DNA from: Campylobacterales bacterium
Lineage (GTDB): Bacteria > Campylobacterota > Campylobacteria > Campylobacterales > Hydrogenimonadaceae
Length of the DNA: 15,099 bases
Direction of reading: 5' to 3'
NCBI GenBank assembly: GCA_026986055.1
Contig: JALSPH010000066.1
Coordinates: forward strand, 1-15,099
Shown: in pieces, positions 14,282 to 15,099 of the stretch
How positions within the stretch are numbered: the first letter of the stretch is position 1
How the letters are laid out: each line of letters begins with the position of its first letter
Notes under the pieces: model-generated
Database searches by the model: none
The model's input: the letters and a program-made list of their open reading frames with translations, nothing else
Told to the model about the DNA's origin: nothing
Program-made: the position numbers and the translations under genes

Positions 14282-14780
14282 TCTGCCGGTGCTGACACTG
14301 GAGTGGAACGAAGGTACCTTCCTGAAAGGGGCCAAGCTCGTTTACGACTACGACATGCGAAACAGTTGGCGCCGCTACGTTGGGTGGGGGTTCATAGCAC
14401 TTACGCAGTTCGGTGTCGTCGGTGCCGTTCGTCACGGTGCCATAGGGCTGCTTCTTCTTTCCACTTTTCTGGTGATATACTGGTATTTTCTTCGCTGGCC
14501 TTTAAGGAAGCGGGCACTTCTTCGTTTTTTCAGGAAGTCGCAGCCTGGAGAGAAAAGATTGAAGCTTGAAGTAGAAGAGGGAGGATTGTGCATCGATGAC
14601 AGGTGTGTACCCTGGCATCAGTTTCGACGCGTCATAGCTGCGAAAGAGGGGTACCTGCTCGATATGGGCGACGCTTTTTTGTTTGTTCCTAGAAATATTT
14701 TTCCGGATAGCGAAAGCCGCAACTCTTTCGTTGCACTTTTGAAAGAGAAGATAGAACGCTATAATACGTTCGAAATTTAA
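14268..14780 (+). CDS. YcxB-like membrane protein
   Basis: The 170-residue protein has an N-terminal strand region, two membrane helices (about 38-54 and 56-76) and a C-terminal soluble domain (80-165). In the latter, the pattern W-P-L-R-K...L-E-V-E-E-G-G-L...V-P-W-H-Q-F-R-R-V...Y-L-L...F-L-F-V-P-R-N-I-F resembles the YcxB-like domain (PF14317), whose function is unknown. The start is ATG at 14268 or, equally plausible, ATG at 14274; both overlap the end of the preceding gene. The two genes probably form a small transcription unit ending in the palindromic gap at 14781-14859. Confidence 0.7.
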   Translation: MSMSDLPVLTLEWNEGTFLKGAKLVYDYDMRNSWRRYVGWGFIALTQFGVVGAVRHGAIGLLLLSTFLVIYWYFLRWPLRKRALLRFFRKSQPGEKRLKLEVEEGGLCIDDRCVPWHQFRRVIAAKEGYLLDMGDAFLFVPRNIFPDSESRNSFVALLKEKIERYNTFEI

Positions 14781-14859
14781 GAACCGGTGTTACGCATACA
14801 AGAGGAGAGCACTCTTCTCAAAGGACTCTTTAACTCTTCTGTTTGCGTTACACGGTTTG
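14781..14859. repeat. Imperfect palindrome filling the gap before the PhnA-like gene
   Basis: The left arm (14781-14804, starting GAACCGGTGTTACGCATACA) pairs with the right arm (14834-14859, ending GCGTTACACGGTTTG) with a few mismatches and indels over about 24 bp. The left arm begins right after the upstream stop codon. The loop holds a smaller GAG-rich/CTC-rich stem. No T-run is seen. Confidence 0.65.
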
Positions 14860-14875
14860 TGATGAAAGGAAAAAC

Positions 14876-15099
14876 ATGTCTATACCGAAGTGCCCAAAGT
14901 GTGGCAGTGAATATGTCTACGAAGATGGCGAGCTCTATGTCTGCCCCGAGTGCGGATACGAGTTTGGAAAGGGTGACCTTGGGAGTGAAGAGGAGGGGCT
15001 TGTCGTAAAAGATGCCCACAGCAACAGACTTAGCGACGGAGACGACGTTATAGTTATAAAAGATCTCAAGATAAAAGGGAGCTCTTCGACTATAAAGGG
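14876..15099 (+). CDS. phnA: PhnA/YjdM family zinc-ribbon protein, 3' truncated by the window edge
   Basis: The first 74 codons are present. The N-terminal zinc ribbon has C6-x2-C9 and C23-x2-C26 (KCPKCGSEYVYEDGELYVCPECGYEF). This is followed by the conserved family segment VVKDAHSNRLSDGDDVIVIKDLKIKGSS. The usual length is about 110 residues, so roughly a third is missing to the right. Although named for alkylphosphonate genes, the E. coli protein is not required for phosphonate use and its role is unknown. ATG at 14876 has AAAGGA at 14865-14870. It follows the YcxB-like gene in the same direction after a palindromic gap. Confidence 0.88.
   Translation, partial: MSIPKCPKCGSEYVYEDGELYVCPECGYEFGKGDLGSEEEGLVVKDAHSNRLSDGDDVIVIKDLKIKGSSSTIK

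Overview
The window looks like chromosomal DNA from a Campylobacterota (Epsilonproteobacteria) organism of the nitrate-reducing, chemolithotrophic vent or sediment type (Sulfurovum, Hydrogenimonas or Nitratiruptor-like). The reasons are the YebC protein with an N-terminus typical of that group ([12 protein letters not shown]), a NirA-NarK pair, and a heme-copper enzyme of the gNOR kind that I know mainly from this phylum. The exact genus is an inference. No rRNA, tRNA, CRISPR array, transposase or phage gene is visible.

Layout. (1) 2-811: 3' end of a multi-pass membrane protein, distantly NnrS-like, cut by the left edge. (2) 1079-1696: an FmdE-like protein. (3) 4668-1934, minus strand: a tight five-gene operon coding for a short DUF2249 protein, a 415-residue NnrS-like membrane protein (paralogue of gene 1), a MIP18/DUF59 Fe-S assembly factor, a small membrane protein, and a DUF1858-DUF2249 fusion. 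(4) 6713-4815 minus and 7089-8366 plus: divergent nirA (siroheme nitrite reductase) and narK (nitrate/nitrite transporter), followed by yebC (8481-9218) and a PP2C phosphatase-Ser/Thr kinase fusion (9316-10950). (5) 11223-13499: subunits II and I of a heme-copper enzyme that fits a nitric oxide reductase better than an oxidase. One CuB-type His is replaced by Asp, the oxidase Tyr is absent, and the CuA ligands of subunit II are gone. (6) 13616-14780: two small membrane proteins, the second YcxB-like. (7) 14876-15099: start of a PhnA/YjdM zinc-ribbon protein, cut by the right edge.

How it fits together. The NO reductase genes and the DUF2249/NnrS-like/MIP18 operon have matching promoters. Each has an FNR/CRP-type box TTGAC-N4-ATCAA exactly 22 bases upstream of a good -10 hexamer, which places the box at -41.5. 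They are therefore probably one regulon: NO is reduced by the gNOR-like enzyme, while the operon may sense, tolerate or repair NO damage to Fe-S clusters. This operon, together with the Asp-substituted, CuA-less reductase, is the best candidate here for a poorly described system. The nirA-narK-kinase part is an assimilatory nitrate/nitrite module.

A second theme is non-coding. Most gaps between genes are long imperfect palindromes. Two begin inside the last codons of the preceding gene, and in one case the same 18 bp, inverted, form the 3' ends of two convergent genes, so both proteins end in YRTD. yebC is flanked on both sides by heptamer tandem repeats.
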